A DNA stretch of 64,000 nucleotides. It comes from Fodinibius salsisoli (GTDB lineage: Bacteria > Bacteroidota > Rhodothermia > Balneolales > Balneolaceae). Both the position numbers and the translations under genes were made by a program. The notes beneath the pieces are model-generated. The model saw only the letters and a program-made list of their open reading frames with translations, was not told where the DNA came from and ran no database searches. The first letter of the stretch is position 1. Each line of letters starts with the position of its first letter. Below, piece by piece: positions 1 through 9,808 of the stretch. The stretch is taken from contig NZ_JAGGJA010000006.1 of the NCBI RefSeq assembly GCF_026229185.1, positions 245,220 through 309,219 of the forward strand, read 5' to 3'.

Positions 1-1082
1 AAATATTCTGCCTGTCGTTTCTGAAGTTTTCGTTTTTCTACATCCGTCCTGATACTCAGAAAGTCCAGATTTTGGCGGATGGCCAGCCCAAATGATCCAC
101 TGGCATAGTTCGAATTATTGATAATAAAGGGATTACTCTGTCGGGGTCGGTTTGGCGTATTTGCATAACTACCCGTAAACCCAAGCACCAAAGCTGGCAA
201 TCCCCTGCTCTTTTCAGCTTCTATCCCATGGTCAGCAGCTTTAATGCCCGCTTCAACTGCTTTAATCTCGGATCGCCGTTCGATGGCATTCATCTTATAA
301 AAATCGATTTCTTTGAGCCCTTGGGGAACCGGATCCAAAAACCGTGTTTCTGGCAGATAGACTGTTCCTTTCTCCGCTTTTAAAACATAAGCCCAAATGC
401 GATGGGTCATTTGTGCACTCTTTCTTACTTCTGCTGCACGTGTAGCAAATTCTGATTTAAAAATTTTGAACTTAAAAAGATCAGACTCATCAAAGTCTTC
501 CGCTCCTTCTTTCTGTTTCTCTTCAAGCTGACCTTCGATCTTTTCGATCTTTCCAGCCGCCTCATCTAACAACCGTAAAATTTCTTTGGTCAATAGATGG
601 CTTTGGTACAATTCAATTAATCGTACCCTAAGGTCGGCCTCCTGCTTCTGAAATTGTTCCCTGGCGGCTACTGCCGAAGCCTCAGCCGCTTTTACTGCGT
701 TTCGTAATGCACCCCATGTAAATAACGGTTGTACGCCCTGTAACTCAGCACGAGTAAAGACGGCCCAATTTTCCCAGTCATTTTCCAGGTTGGGGTCCAG
801 ATAATATTCGTTTTCTGACAAATCACCTCGCTGGCTAACCACTCCCGGTACTACACCATGCTGTGTACTTATCTCCAGCCTGGGCAGGTAGCGTTGAGAG
901 TTAACCTGGGATACTTGATTCTCCGCCAGATTTATTTTTTGACGCTCATACTTTAACTGTCCGGCATGCTCGATTCCTCTCTCTATAAATTGCTGAAGCG
1001 AAACCCGAACTGTATCCTGTGCAGCTGCTTGATGAACGACACAGAAAAAGCTTAAAAGGAATACAAACGTTAATTTTTTCAT
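1..1082 (-). CDS. TolC family outer-membrane efflux protein (partial, 3' end outside window)
   Basis: Outer-membrane channel of a tripartite efflux or type I secretion system. The reading frame is open from an ATG at 1082 to the window edge, giving about 360 residues. It starts with a signal peptide (MKKLTFVFLLSFF...QAAAQ) and then shows the alternating polar and coiled-coil helices of the OEP family. These include a gap-helix stretch around FKIFKSEFATRAAEV and a second-repeat segment YKMNAIERRSEIKAVEAGIKAADHGI, which is typical of TolC repeat 2. The C-terminal third is missing because the gene runs off the left edge. The partner periplasmic adaptor and pump are not visible. Family assignment is confident; the substrate cannot be told. 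Confidence 0.9.
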   Translation of the reverse strand, partial: MKKLTFVFLLSFFCVVHQAAAQDTVRVSLQQFIERGIEHAGQLKYERQKINLAENQVSQVNSQRYLPRLEISTQHGVVPGVVSQRGDLSENEYYLDPNLENDWENWAVFTRAELQGVQPLFTWGALRNAVKAAEASAVAAREQFQKQEADLRVRLIELYQSHLLTKEILRLLDEAAGKIEKIEGQLEEKQKEGAEDFDESDLFKFKIFKSEFATRAAEVRKSAQMTHRIWAYVLKAEKGTVYLPETRFLDPVPQGLKEIDFYKMNAIERRSEIKAVEAGIKAADHGIEAEKSRGLPALVLGFTGSYANTPNRPRQSNPFIINNSNYASGSFGLAIRQNLDFLSIRTDVEKRKLQKRQAEY

Positions 1083-1138
1083 AATGACTTTTTTAGGCCT
1101 ATAATTGCATTAACTAACGCAGGTTTCTCTCATTTATT

Positions 1139-1177
1139 TAAAAAAATAGCCCCTTCCATACTTAGGAAGAGGCTATT
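1139..1177 (-). terminator. Rho-independent terminator after tRNA-Ser
   Basis: Stem AATAGCC/GGCTATT continues after one mismatch as CTTCC/GGAAG with a 7-nt loop. On the minus strand it is followed by a run of T. It lies just downstream of the tRNA-Ser gene and before tolC. Confidence 0.7.
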
Positions 1178-1186
1178 AACTGAAAG

Positions 1187-1273
1187 CGGAGAGAGAGGGA
1201 TTCGAACCCCCGGAGACCATAAGGCCTCAACGGTTTTCAAGACCGCCGCATTCGACCGCTCTGCCATCTCTCC
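1187..1273 (-). tRNA. tRNA-Ser (anticodon UGA)
   Basis: The 87-nt minus-strand gene has a seven-pair acceptor stem GGAGAGA/TCTCTCC with discriminator G. The anticodon loop is CTTGAAA (anticodon UGA). It has the long variable arm of class II tRNAs and a T-loop GGTTCGAATCC. CCA is not encoded. It lies 8 bp beyond the 3' end of atpG on the same strand. Confidence 0.97.
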
Positions 1274-1281
1274 AATAATAT

Positions 1282-2169
1282 CTACGCATTCTCAAGTGCT
1301 TGTGCACCAGAAATAATCTCAGAAATCTCGGTAGTAATAGCGCTTTGACGAGCTCTATTGTACTCAAGCTCCAGATCATCCTGCAGTTCATTTGCATTTT
1401 CAGTTGCGTTATCCATCGCCGTCATTCGAGCACCTTGCTCTGCAGCATTCGACTCAAGGATAGCCTTCCACAACTGCAAATTCAAGTGAGAAGGTAATAA
1501 TTTTTCAAGAATTTCATCAACGCCCGGTTCGTAAATATATTCCTTTTGAGAAGTTTGTTCATCCTCCTCCACTAATGATTCCGGATCAATGGGAAGTACT
1601 GTCTCAACAATACGTTCCTGGGCAATTACGGACTTAAACTCGTTATAAGCCAATTTAACTTCATCATATATCCCAGTGTTAAATTGCTTAATAACTCGTT
1701 TCATCATTTCAGAAGCATTTGAGAATTCAACTTCATCAAAGAAGTTGGGATACTCGGCAGCAATATTGTAGTTACGCTTGCCAAAATGCTTAATCGTTTT
1801 GCGTCCTACACATACCAAAGAGAGCGTGCCTTCTTTTTTATGTGTGGCATAGTTCTCTTCAACCGCTTGTTCAACGACTTTGAAAAGATTATTGTTAAAT
1901 GCCCCGCAAAGTCCACGATCAGAGCCGATGACAATAAGCAATACGTTATCAACCGATTCCGGTTTACGGAGCAGTTCATGCTCCTCGGAAGCATTATTGA
2001 CCAATCGGGCCGCTACCTCTTTCATTTTGGACGCATATGGACGCGTCTCAATAATACGGTTTTGAGCCTTTCGCAACTTAGCAGCGGCAACCATCTTCAT
2101 GGCTTTCGTAATCTGCTTGGTATTCTTTATAGACTCAATCCGATTTCGTATGTCGCGAAGATTCGCCAT
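1282..2169 (-). CDS. atpG: F1F0 ATP synthase gamma subunit
   Basis: Central rotary shaft of F1. The 295-residue length is usual for the family. The N-terminus (MANLRDIRNRIESIKNTKQITKAMKMVAAAK) and C-terminus (ARMTAMDNATENANEL...YNRARQSAITTEISEIISGAQAL) carry the two conserved coiled-coil signatures. The motif GSDRGLCGAFN is also present. It is the last gene of the ATP synthase operon, starting 3 bp after the atpA stop. atpD and atpC, which normally follow, are absent. The next gene is tRNA-Ser. Confidence 0.98.
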   Translation of the reverse strand: MANLRDIRNRIESIKNTKQITKAMKMVAAAKLRKAQNRIIETRPYASKMKEVAARLVNNASEEHELLRKPESVDNVLLIVIGSDRGLCGAFNNNLFKVVEQAVEENYATHKKEGTLSLVCVGRKTIKHFGKRNYNIAAEYPNFFDEVEFSNASEMMKRVIKQFNTGIYDEVKLAYNEFKSVIAQERIVETVLPIDPESLVEEDEQTSQKEYIYEPGVDEILEKLLPSHLNLQLWKAILESNAAEQGARMTAMDNATENANELQDDLELEYNRARQSAITTEISEIISGAQALENA

Positions 2170-2172
2170 AAT

Positions 2173-3789
2173 TTAGGACTCGTCAGAAGCTGTAATTTGA
2201 TCGATTACGGTTGTGGCTGTTTCCATTAATTTTTCGCCAAAATCATCACCCAGCTTTCCAGATTCTGCCAGGGCCTTCATTTGATCAGCATATTTAACGT
2301 TGACCGTTTCAAGGTAATTCTCCTCGAACTCCCGGATCTGATTGACTTTAAGTTCTTCTAACAGGCCTTCACTGTTAATCTTAAGCAAGGCAATTTGCTC
2401 CTGAACGGAAAGCGGTTGATAGATATCCTGCTTAAGCAGTTCTACCGTACGCTCACCTCGCTTAAGCTGACGCTGTGTTGAGGGGTCTAAGTCAGACCCA
2501 AACTTTGCAAAAGCCTCAAGTTCTCGGTACTGCGCAAGATCAAGCTTCATCGTACCCGCCAGCTTCTTCATGGACTTAACCTGAGCGGAACCACCTACAC
2601 GAGATACTGAAGTACCAACATCAATAGCCGGTCGAACACCGGAGTTAAACAGGTCCGTATCAAGGAAAATCTGTCCGTCTGTAATCGAAATTACGTTTGT
2701 TGGAATATAAGCCGAAACGTCGCCAGCTTGTGTTTCAATAATCGGCAATGCCGTAAGCGAGCCGCCCCCTTTCATCAAAGGTTGCAACTGTTCGGGCACA
2801 TTATTCATCTGCTGGGCGATATCATCATCATCAATAATTTTTGCGGCACGCTCTAAAAGACGGCTGTGCAAATAGAAAACATCTCCGGGGTAGGCTTCAC
2901 GTCCGGGGGGGCGCTTCAACAGCAGAGAAAGCTCTCGGTAAGCAACGGCCTGCTTAGAAAGATCATCATAAATCACGAGTGCATGCCGGCCGGTATCACG
3001 GAAATACTCACCGATAGCAGCTCCCGCAAATGGCGCAATGAAACGCATCGGTGCACTGGAACTGGCCGGAGCAGAAACAATAGTAGAATAATCAATGGCG
3101 TCGTTTTCTTCCAACGCCTTGGCGATACCAGCTACCGTTGAACCTTTTTGCCCTACTGCTACATAAATACAGTGAACAGGTTTGTCAGTGTCCTGAGTTT
3201 CTCGCTGGTTAATAATAGTATCAACGGCAACAGATGTTTTACCGGTTTGGCGGTCACCAATAATAAGCTCTCGCTGTCCACGTCCAATGGGAATCAATGA
3301 GTCAATGGCCTTAATACCGGTCTGTACAGGTTCCGTTACCGGCTCTCGGTAGATAACTCCCGGTGCTTTACGTTCCAGTGGAATCCGGATAGTGTCACCA
3401 GATATGGGTCCTTTACCATCAATAGGATTTCCCAGCGGATCGATAACACGTCCCAGCAGCCCGTCGCCTACATTAATAGAAGCAATATCTTTAGTTCGGC
3501 GGACCGTATCTCCTTCTTCTACCGCACTGGTAGAACCAAACAAAACGATACCGACATTATCTTCCTCAAGGTTTAGCACCATGCCCTGAACAGAGCTCCC
3601 ATCCTTATCTTTCGAATCGGGAAGGTCTACAAGTTCACCGGCCTGCACTTTTGACAAGCCATAAACACGAGCGATACCGTCACCTACTTCAAGAACGGTG
3701 CCTACATCATAGACATCCGCTTCGCTATCGAAGCCTGACAGTTGCTTACGTAATATTGCTGAAACTTCGTCTGGTCTTACTTGACTCAT
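2173..3789 (-). CDS. atpA: F1F0 ATP synthase alpha subunit
   Basis: Non-catalytic nucleotide-binding subunit of F1, 538 residues (slightly longer than the E. coli protein). It shows the Walker A motif GDRQTGKT, Walker B in [10 protein letters not shown], and the signature [17 protein letters not shown] near residue 375. The N-terminus follows the usual alpha pattern with the conserved [18 protein letters not shown]. It lies between atpH (34-bp gap) and atpG (3-bp gap) in one minus-strand operon. Confidence 0.99.
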   Translation of the reverse strand: MSQVRPDEVSAILRKQLSGFDSEADVYDVGTVLEVGDGIARVYGLSKVQAGELVDLPDSKDKDGSSVQGMVLNLEEDNVGIVLFGSTSAVEEGDTVRRTKDIASINVGDGLLGRVIDPLGNPIDGKGPISGDTIRIPLERKAPGVIYREPVTEPVQTGIKAIDSLIPIGRGQRELIIGDRQTGKTSVAVDTIINQRETQDTDKPVHCIYVAVGQKGSTVAGIAKALEENDAIDYSTIVSAPASSSAPMRFIAPFAGAAIGEYFRDTGRHALVIYDDLSKQAVAYRELSLLLKRPPGREAYPGDVFYLHSRLLERAAKIIDDDDIAQQMNNVPEQLQPLMKGGGSLTALPIIETQAGDVSAYIPTNVISITDGQIFLDTDLFNSGVRPAIDVGTSVSRVGGSAQVKSMKKLAGTMKLDLAQYRELEAFAKFGSDLDPSTQRQLKRGERTVELLKQDIYQPLSVQEQIALLKINSEGLLEELKVNQIREFEENYLETVNVKYADQMKALAESGKLGDDFGEKLMETATTVIDQITASDES

Positions 3790-3823
3790 TGGTATTGATA
3801 TATTTTAAGACGTATTTAATTTC

Positions 3824-4372
3824 TTATTCAACAGCAGTTGTTAGCAGAGATTCTTCGAGTTGCTCCAACTGATGTTTAACCGTACCATCAATTACGGTAT
3901 CATCGATACGAACCGCCATCCCACCTTTCAGGGATTCGTCCACGCTAATATTCATATCGACTTTTTTCTGTGTTTTTTCTTCCAACTTTTGATGTAATAA
4001 TTGCTGATGCTCCTCACTTAAGCCTTCCGCAACAAATACATTAACGGTTATGATACCGACATGCTTTTTATACTGTTGGATAAAAGCTTCCACAATTTGA
4101 TCCAATAAATTGACGCGATCTTTTTTGGCCAACAGCTTAACAAAAAGCTTAGTAGCCTCTTGAAGATCTTCAAAAAACAGCTGCTCTAACACAGCTGTTT
4201 TATCATCATATTTTATGATTGGACTCTTCAGGAAGGTAACCAACTCTTTTGAGCCTTCCAGCGTATTCTGGATAAATTCAATATCCTCAAGTATCTCGGC
4301 CAGCTCATTTCTTTCCTGAGCAAGTTCTAAAAGAGCCTTTGCATACCGTCTCGCCGCCTTGGTTCTAAGCAT
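3824..4372 (-). CDS. atpH: F1F0 ATP synthase delta subunit
   Basis: Stator connection between F1 alpha and the b dimer. 182 residues, with the helical N-terminal domain starting RRYAKALLELAQERNELAEI and the conserved C-terminal segment LKGGMAVRIDDTVIDGTVKHQLEQL typical of OSCP/delta. It sits 5 bp downstream of atpF and upstream of atpA, the canonical position. Confidence 0.97.
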   Translation of the reverse strand: MLRTKAARRYAKALLELAQERNELAEILEDIEFIQNTLEGSKELVTFLKSPIIKYDDKTAVLEQLFFEDLQEATKLFVKLLAKKDRVNLLDQIVEAFIQQYKKHVGIITVNVFVAEGLSEEHQQLLHQKLEEKTQKKVDMNISVDESLKGGMAVRIDDTVIDGTVKHQLEQLEESLLTTAVE

Positions 4373-4377
4373 CTACT

Positions 4378-4899
4378 TTAGTTTTTAGAGATATCTTTGA
4401 TAAAGTTATCTACCAATTTGCTATTTTTCTGCTCATCCAATTCAGCATCGATAATCATTGAGGCCGACTGCACCGCTAACCGTGCCACTTCATCACGAAG
4501 TTCTGTAAGGGCACGCTTTTTCTCTTGCTCAATGGTTTCTTTTGCCTGAGCAATCATATCGGAAGCTTCCTCCTTAGACTTTTCAAGTCGTTCGGCCCGA
4601 ATAAGTTCGGCTTCTTCGATAGCCTCCTTGCGGATTTTTTGAGCCTTCTGCTCTGCCTCACGGAGTGCCTTTTCATTATCTTTGGATATTTTCTCAGCAC
4701 GACTAAGTGCTTTCTCTGCCGATTCAAGAGAATCCTTAATGCGGCTTTCCCGCTCCTGTAGAGCATCCATAATAAGCGGGACAGCGTACTTACCCATAAT
4801 CAGAAGAAAAACGACCATGGTGATAAGTACCCAAATCGCAAAACCGCCGTTAAATGAGAGGAGTCCTCCCCCACCTGCTGCTAGTAATAGCATCATCAT
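4378..4899 (-). CDS. atpF: F1F0 ATP synthase b subunit
   Basis: Peripheral stalk subunit: one N-terminal membrane helix (GGFAIWVLITMVVFLLIMGKY) followed by a long, charged, alanine- and glutamate-rich coiled coil of about 130 residues. 173 residues in total. The gene begins with three consecutive ATG codons, so the exact start is uncertain by two residues. It follows atpE by 22 bp. Confidence 0.97.
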   Translation of the reverse strand: MMMLLLAAGGGGLLSFNGGFAIWVLITMVVFLLIMGKYAVPLIMDALQERESRIKDSLESAEKALSRAEKISKDNEKALREAEQKAQKIRKEAIEEAELIRAERLEKSKEEASDMIAQAKETIEQEKKRALTELRDEVARLAVQSASMIIDAELDEQKNSKLVDNFIKDISKN

Positions 4900-4921
4900 T
4901 CCGTGATTGTAAAGTTATTAT

Positions 4922-5164
<243 letters not shown>

Positions 5165-5200
5165 TTATTTGGATTAGTAAGTATGAGTAAAGTTCAGTTT

Positions 5201-6235
5201 CTATGCATGCGCTTCTATTCCTTCTTCATGCGCACCATGCTCTTCGGCTGCCATCCCAATAAATACAGCCGAAAGCAGTGTAAAAATATAAGCTTGCAAC
5301 ACACCGACAAATGCTTTTAAGATATATAGTACCGCAGTTAGAGGCACAGAGAACAAACTCACCCCTACCCCAGCGACAGTACCAAAAATGTCGGCAAAAA
5401 TAAATATCAGTCCTAAGATACAAATAATCATCACCTTACCCGAAAGCATATTCGCAAACAAACGAACAGCCAATGCAAAAGGCTTGGTGAAGAGACCTAT
5501 AATTTCAATAGGAGTCAAAATTATACGCATGAGGGGCGGAACGCCGGGAAACCAAAATACATGCTCCCAGTGGTCTTTCGACCCATTCCATTGCGTTATA
5601 ACAAATGTAATAAAAGCCAAGATCGCTGTCACCGTAATATCGGCCGTTGCCGTCGCTCCCCAAGGCAACAGACCAAACAAATTCATAAAGGTAATCGAAA
5701 CAAAGACAGCAAACAGATAGGGAACAAACTTCTTATACTTATCGTCAGAAATATTTTGTTTGGCAATTTCATCCTGAACAAATACAAAGATAATCTCAAA
5801 CAGATTCTGAAACCAACCTTTGGGCTCAGTCTCACGACCCTCGCCCCGCTTATAGCGCCGCGCCATTGCTATGGTAAGTAGCAGCGTTAACAAAACACCG
5901 AACCACACATACATTAGGTGAGAGGTAATAGACATATCGAGAGCAACCTCCCCTCCACCAGCTGGTACCAAGGCATGATTCTCTTCGACAAAATCACCGG
6001 ATTCTACAGCAGCATGCGTACTCCAGTAAAAAGACCATTCACCGTCAACCAACAAAATTCGCGGCAGGGGTAAATCAGCACCCGGCAACGCCAGGGAATG
6101 ATGATCAACCACCTTTCCCATTACATCAATAGGAGAACCAGACTCATCTTCGCCGGCTTGTTCAGCATTTACAATAGGAGCGACTAATAAGAAAATAAGT
6201 AAAGTGACGAAAACGCGCCGAAAGGCCTGTAGCAT
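5201..6235 (-). CDS. atpB: F1F0 ATP synthase a subunit, with N-terminal signal peptide
   Basis: Membrane stator channel. 344 residues, longer than the E. coli protein because of a cleavable-looking signal peptide (RVFVTLLIFLLVAPIVNAEQ) and an exported N-terminal extension of about 85 residues before the first membrane helix. The essential arginine lies in LAVRLFANMLSGK, and the C-terminus has AFVGVLQAYIFTLLSAVFIG. The extended N-terminus is characteristic of Bacteroidota-group subunit a. It is 64 bp upstream of atpE and 7 bp downstream of the small membrane protein gene. Confidence 0.97.
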   Translation of the reverse strand: MLQAFRRVFVTLLIFLLVAPIVNAEQAGEDESGSPIDVMGKVVDHHSLALPGADLPLPRILLVDGEWSFYWSTHAAVESGDFVEENHALVPAGGGEVALDMSITSHLMYVWFGVLLTLLLTIAMARRYKRGEGRETEPKGWFQNLFEIIFVFVQDEIAKQNISDDKYKKFVPYLFAVFVSITFMNLFGLLPWGATATADITVTAILAFITFVITQWNGSKDHWEHVFWFPGVPPLMRIILTPIEIIGLFTKPFALAVRLFANMLSGKVMIICILGLIFIFADIFGTVAGVGVSLFSVPLTAVLYILKAFVGVLQAYIFTLLSAVFIGMAAEEHGAHEEGIEAHA

Positions 6236-6242
6236 TTACCTT

Positions 6243-6635
6243 TTAATTGTCAGTTTGTAGTATTTTGTTGATTGACATAACCTCAATTACAGAATGGAGA
6301 ATATAAGAAATTATAAAACTAACTGTAAAGTAAATTTGATGAAATTTTGTTACCTCCAAAATTACAATCAGAGCGATTATAACCAATAAAAAACGAATAG
6401 ATAAACCCGTTAAGAACTGCCGGTAAAATTTTTTATGAGATTGCTCCCGGTATTTGTGCACGACCCAAAAGTTTGAAAAGACGAAGACGAAACTTAATCC
6501 ATAAGCAACCATAATTGCCCCCCATTGGGCGGACGCCCATATATAAGAAAGTACCAGTACTATAACTAAGCCCCAGAAACAATAGTTTACAAATTGATAT
6601 AGTACAGTCTTAAAATACTGGTGGTGGAAAGCCAA
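6243..6635 (-). CDS. Small four-helix membrane protein, AtpI-like position
   Basis: 130 residues with four predicted membrane helices (around residues 15-35, 37-58, 78-98 and 102-120). It lies between an AtpZ/AtpI-type gene and atpB with 6-7 bp gaps, the place occupied by the second AtpI-like protein (subunit I of c-ring assembly) in related operons. No catalytic motif is visible. A role in ATP synthase assembly is inferred from position and topology only. Confidence 0.75.
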   Translation of the reverse strand: MAFHHQYFKTVLYQFVNYCFWGLVIVLVLSYIWASAQWGAIMVAYGLSFVFVFSNFWVVHKYREQSHKKFYRQFLTGLSIRFLLVIIALIVILEVTKFHQIYFTVSFIISYILHSVIEVMSINKILQTDN

Positions 6636-6641
6636 AAAGTT

Positions 6642-6854
6642 TCAGTCTTTATTAAGCCGTTCGTTTAGTTTAAATATCAATAAAAATATATTAACAATAC
6701 CAACCAAACAACCGGTGAGTATTAACCATGGATAAAGCCCGAAATACTGATCCAACCAGTAGCCTATTAAAATAGGAACCAGCAAAGCGGCTGCTATCTC
6801 CACTCCTAATGATAAATACTCAACATAATCTGAAATATTTTTACGTTGGCTCAA
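6642..6854 (-). CDS. AtpZ/AtpI family protein
   Basis: 70-residue protein with two membrane helices (AALLVPILIGYWLDQYFG and WLILTGCLVGIVNIFLLIF). The central GYWLDQYFGLYPWL motif is diagnostic for the AtpI/AtpZ family, which is linked to ATP synthase c-ring assembly or Mg2+ handling. It heads the ATP synthase part of the block, 12 bp after the bactofilin stop. The operon may therefore be read through from bactofilin. Confidence 0.88.
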   Translation of the reverse strand: MSQRKNISDYVEYLSLGVEIAAALLVPILIGYWLDQYFGLYPWLILTGCLVGIVNIFLLIFKLNERLNKD

Positions 6855-6866
6855 CTCTTTTTAGTA

Positions 6867-7361
6867 CTAAGCTTTTTTAGATTGATCCTTTTTTGGTGTC
6901 TGCTTGGCTTTCTTTTTGCCCGAAAACCCATTGGTTTTAGCCTTACTGCTTGCAGTTGAAGATGACTTATCTTCGGTCATACGGAACTCGCCATTAATCT
7001 GTGCACCTTCTTCAACCAACAGCGTTTCGGTATAAATATCACCTTCTACCAAGGCAGATTCGCGCAAAATAAGTTTTTTTGAAACTTTTATTTGCCCATC
7101 AACCTTGCCGGCAATGTCGGCACCAGAGGCTTTAATATTCCCCTTTACCTTTCCGCTTGAAGCCACAATCACTTTTCCTTCTGCATTGGCTTCACCATTA
7201 ATAACACCGGCAATGCGTATATCGTTTTTTGTTTTAATAGTACCTTCTAAAGTAGTGCCTTCACTAATCATATTGACTGAGGGTAAGTTTTTATCCGAAT
7301 TGTTAGAACTCATAGAGGTATTACTATTCTTTTCTTTTTTATTGTTATTGTTGTTGAACAT
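6867..7361 (-). CDS. Bactofilin (polymer-forming cytoskeletal protein)
   Basis: 164 residues. The central bactofilin beta-helix (about residues 30-130) is built from short repeats such as GTTLEGTIKTKNDIRIAG, INGEANAEGKVIVASSGKVKG and ALVEGDIYTETLLVEEGAQINGEF. It is flanked by an Asn-rich disordered N-terminus and a Lys-rich tail. Bactofilins form nucleotide-free filaments that guide local peptidoglycan synthesis. The neighbour 9 bp upstream is an M23 peptidase, a common bactofilin partner. Confidence 0.93.
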   Translation of the reverse strand: MFNNNNNKKEKNSNTSMSSNNSDKNLPSVNMISEGTTLEGTIKTKNDIRIAGVINGEANAEGKVIVASSGKVKGNIKASGADIAGKVDGQIKVSKKLILRESALVEGDIYTETLLVEEGAQINGEFRMTEDKSSSTASSKAKTNGFSGKKKAKQTPKKDQSKKA

Positions 7362-7370
7362 AGAACTGTT

Positions 7371-8234
7371 TTAGGATTTTATAAGATATGAGTTGGGGTT
7401 TTGTGGAATGCCGTTTTTCCAGATTTCCAAATGCAAATGGGGACCGGAACTTAAAATGCCGGTATCTCCAGCGATCCCTAATACCTCTCCCTTTTGCACA
7501 ACATCACCGACTGACTTTGAGAGGCTTTGAGCGTGTTTATATACTGTAATTATACCATCACTGTGTTGAACAAACAATACCCATCCGTAATTAAGGGTCC
7601 AGCTCAGGTTTATAACTGCTCCATCAGCTATAGCTGTAAATGGAGTTCCTTGTTTTGTTGCAATATCAATGCCGAAGTGCCCCTTCTGTGGATTGTACCC
7701 CCTGGTAAAGGTCCCTTTTATTGGGTAGCCCACCGGAAAGTCGGGCACATCTTTAAATATATCGGAAAGAACGATTTTGTTCTTCAAAAATATACTATCG
7801 GATGTACTTCTTACCGAAGAAAAAGATTTTAGTTCCGACTTTTTTTGCACTGCCGGAGACGTCGTTGTCCCTTTAGAAGAATCAATGGTAAAAACGGTAT
7901 CTGCGCCCGTTGAGATCACTCTTTTCATTTGAGCAAGCTGAGCATCCCGGGCGTGAAGAGAATCTTGCAGAGACTGTACCCTCTTTGATATTTCTATGGC
8001 CTGTGCCTGCAGTTCTCTTTCTGCATGTGAAGAGAATAACTCTCCCACAGGACTAAACTTTAGCAATAAAAATATAATAACGGCTACCGTCACCAATGAT
8101 CCATAAAAAAGATACCATAAGTGGGCGGGCTTAAACCGATGATTACTGGAAGGATCGGGTTCCTTTTCGTCAAAGATAACGAAGGTAAGTTCCCGATCCT
8201 GCTTACTAAAAAGTTGTTTCAAGAAATTAAACAT
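7371..8234 (-). CDS. M23 family metallopeptidase (LytM), membrane-anchored
   Basis: 287 residues: a cytoplasmic stretch of about 40, one membrane helix (LWYLFYGSLVTVAVIIFLLL), a periplasmic coiled coil, then a LytM domain. Zinc ligands are the His and Asp of KGHFGIDIA and the first His of the GPHLHLEIW pair; the HxH motif and the catalytic His are present. It probably cleaves peptidoglycan cross-bridges. It is co-directional with bactofilin (9-bp gap), so a joint role in cell shape is likely. Confidence 0.93.
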   Translation of the reverse strand: MFNFLKQLFSKQDRELTFVIFDEKEPDPSSNHRFKPAHLWYLFYGSLVTVAVIIFLLLKFSPVGELFSSHAERELQAQAIEISKRVQSLQDSLHARDAQLAQMKRVISTGADTVFTIDSSKGTTTSPAVQKKSELKSFSSVRSTSDSIFLKNKIVLSDIFKDVPDFPVGYPIKGTFTRGYNPQKGHFGIDIATKQGTPFTAIADGAVINLSWTLNYGWVLFVQHSDGIITVYKHAQSLSKSVGDVVQKGEVLGIAGDTGILSSGPHLHLEIWKNGIPQNPNSYLIKS

Positions 8235-8251
8235 AGTGTCCTACCACTTGT

Positions 8252-8572
8252 CTATGCTTCTGGTGTTGGTCCACGGTAATTAAAAGGAATATCGAACTGG
8301 TCATCGTTATCAATAGAGCCATGTTCATCCTCATAACGTTTTACATTTTCAGATAATGCATTGAGCAGTCGCTTGGCATGATCTGGCGTCAACACCATCC
8401 GCTTTACAACCTTAGCCTTTGGACGGCCCGGCATAACCGAAATAAAATCTAAAATAAATTCTGATGCAGAGTGCGAAATCATGACTAAATTGGAATATGT
8501 TCCGTCTGCCTCTTCTTCGGGAAGCTCAATTTCCATCTGTCCCTGGTTCATGTTTTTTGTTTGGTCTTCCAT
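8252..8572 (-). CDS. DUF3467 protein
   Basis: 106 residues matching the small DUF3467 family: YSNLVMISHSASEFILDFISVMPGRPKAKVVKRMVLTPDHAKRLL is the family core. Function is unknown. It lies 17 bp upstream of the M23 peptidase gene and may be cotranscribed with it. The product is acidic and has no signal peptide. Confidence 0.85.
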   Translation of the reverse strand: MEDQTKNMNQGQMEIELPEEEADGTYSNLVMISHSASEFILDFISVMPGRPKAKVVKRMVLTPDHAKRLLNALSENVKRYEDEHGSIDNDDQFDIPFNYRGPTPEA

Positions 8573-8606
8573 AATATCTTGTATTATCTGTTAAAATTGA
8601 TGCCTG

Positions 8607-9599
8607 TTATTCTTCTGAATCAATGAAACCCTGTTCGGCCATCCATTCATCATTAAAAATCTTTGACACATATCGGGTACCACTATCCGGTAAAATGACA
8701 ACCATCAGATCATCCTTGCCGAAATCATTATTCCGTGCATATTCCAATGCGCCATAAACGGCAGCCCCGCAGGATCCCCCGACAAATAACCCTTCTTTCT
8801 TAGCTAAGTCTCGTGTCGTCAACAGGGCATTCTTGTCATTAACCTGGATGACAGCATCGACCAAATTAAAGTCCATATTTGAGGGAATGATATCTTCTCC
8901 AATACCTTCAGTCAGATAAGGCTTAATCTCTTCCTTGTCGAATTCTCCAGTCTCAAAATATTTCTTATAAACGGAGCCTACACTGTCAACACCAATGGTC
9001 TTGATGGCTTCATTTTGTTCTTTCAAAAATTTGGACGTTCCCGATATGGTTCCGCCCGTTCCCATACCAGCCACATAATGGGTTACATTGCCTTCGGTTT
9101 GTTCCCATATTTCAGGACCGGTACTCTCGTAGTGGGCCTGCGTATTACTCGGGTTGTCATATTGATTGGGATAATAGGAATTGGGAATTTCCTCGCTCAA
9201 CCTTTTAGCTACGGAATAATAGCTACGGGGGTCGTCCGGCTCTACATCGGTTGGGCATACTTTTACCTCGGCTCCTAACGCCCGAAGCAGGTCAATCTTT
9301 GATTTGCTCTGTTTATCGGTGGTGGTAAAAATGCAGTTATAGCCTTTTATAGATGCCGCCAGTGCCAGCCCCATACCGGTATTTCCTGACGTTCCTTCAA
9401 TAATCGTTCCCCCAGGCTCAATCAATCCCTGCTCTTCCGCATCCTCAATCATTTTTAAACCAATGCGGTCTTTGACGCTCTGGCCGGGATTAAAATATTC
9501 TACTTTTACAAGAATTGTTCCTTCAATATCATCGGCTAATTCGTTGAGCCGTACTAAAGGGGTATTGCCGATAGTTTCCAAAATAGAATTGTAATACAT
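8607..9599 (-). CDS. PLP-dependent cystathionine beta-synthase / cysteine synthase, catalytic domain only
   Basis: 330 residues of fold type II PLP enzyme. The PLP lysine is in NPGQSVKDRI, the substrate-binding loop is EGTSGNTG, and the phosphate-binding glycine loop is GMGTGGTISG. Several stretches resemble cystathionine beta-synthase more than CysK: NSYYPNQYDNPSNTQAHY, EGIGEDIIP and ILPDSGTRYVSKIFNDEWM. The C-terminal CBS regulatory domains are absent. It therefore makes either cystathionine from serine and homocysteine or cysteine from O-acetylserine; the sequence favours the former. Transcribed on the minus strand, 34 bp before DUF3467. Confidence 0.9.
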   Translation of the reverse strand: MYYNSILETIGNTPLVRLNELADDIEGTILVKVEYFNPGQSVKDRIGLKMIEDAEEQGLIEPGGTIIEGTSGNTGMGLALAASIKGYNCIFTTTDKQSKSKIDLLRALGAEVKVCPTDVEPDDPRSYYSVAKRLSEEIPNSYYPNQYDNPSNTQAHYESTGPEIWEQTEGNVTHYVAGMGTGGTISGTSKFLKEQNEAIKTIGVDSVGSVYKKYFETGEFDKEEIKPYLTEGIGEDIIPSNMDFNLVDAVIQVNDKNALLTTRDLAKKEGLFVGGSCGAAVYGALEYARNNDFGKDDLMVVILPDSGTRYVSKIFNDEWMAEQGFIDSEE

Positions 9600-9808
9600 C
9601 AGATAGGTCGAATCGTTCTTAAGTTTGAAAATTTATATCAATGACCGTTAATATAGGGATTTTGCATTAGCCCACCGAATTACAAGCTTAGATTACCGTT
9701 CAACAGGCTGATGTTTTTTGTCAATGATAAAAAATAGAAATGTTTCTTTATTCCAATCTTCAAGGCTGTTATCTTTTGGCTTAATTAAAAAATACTTAGC
9801 ACCCAACC

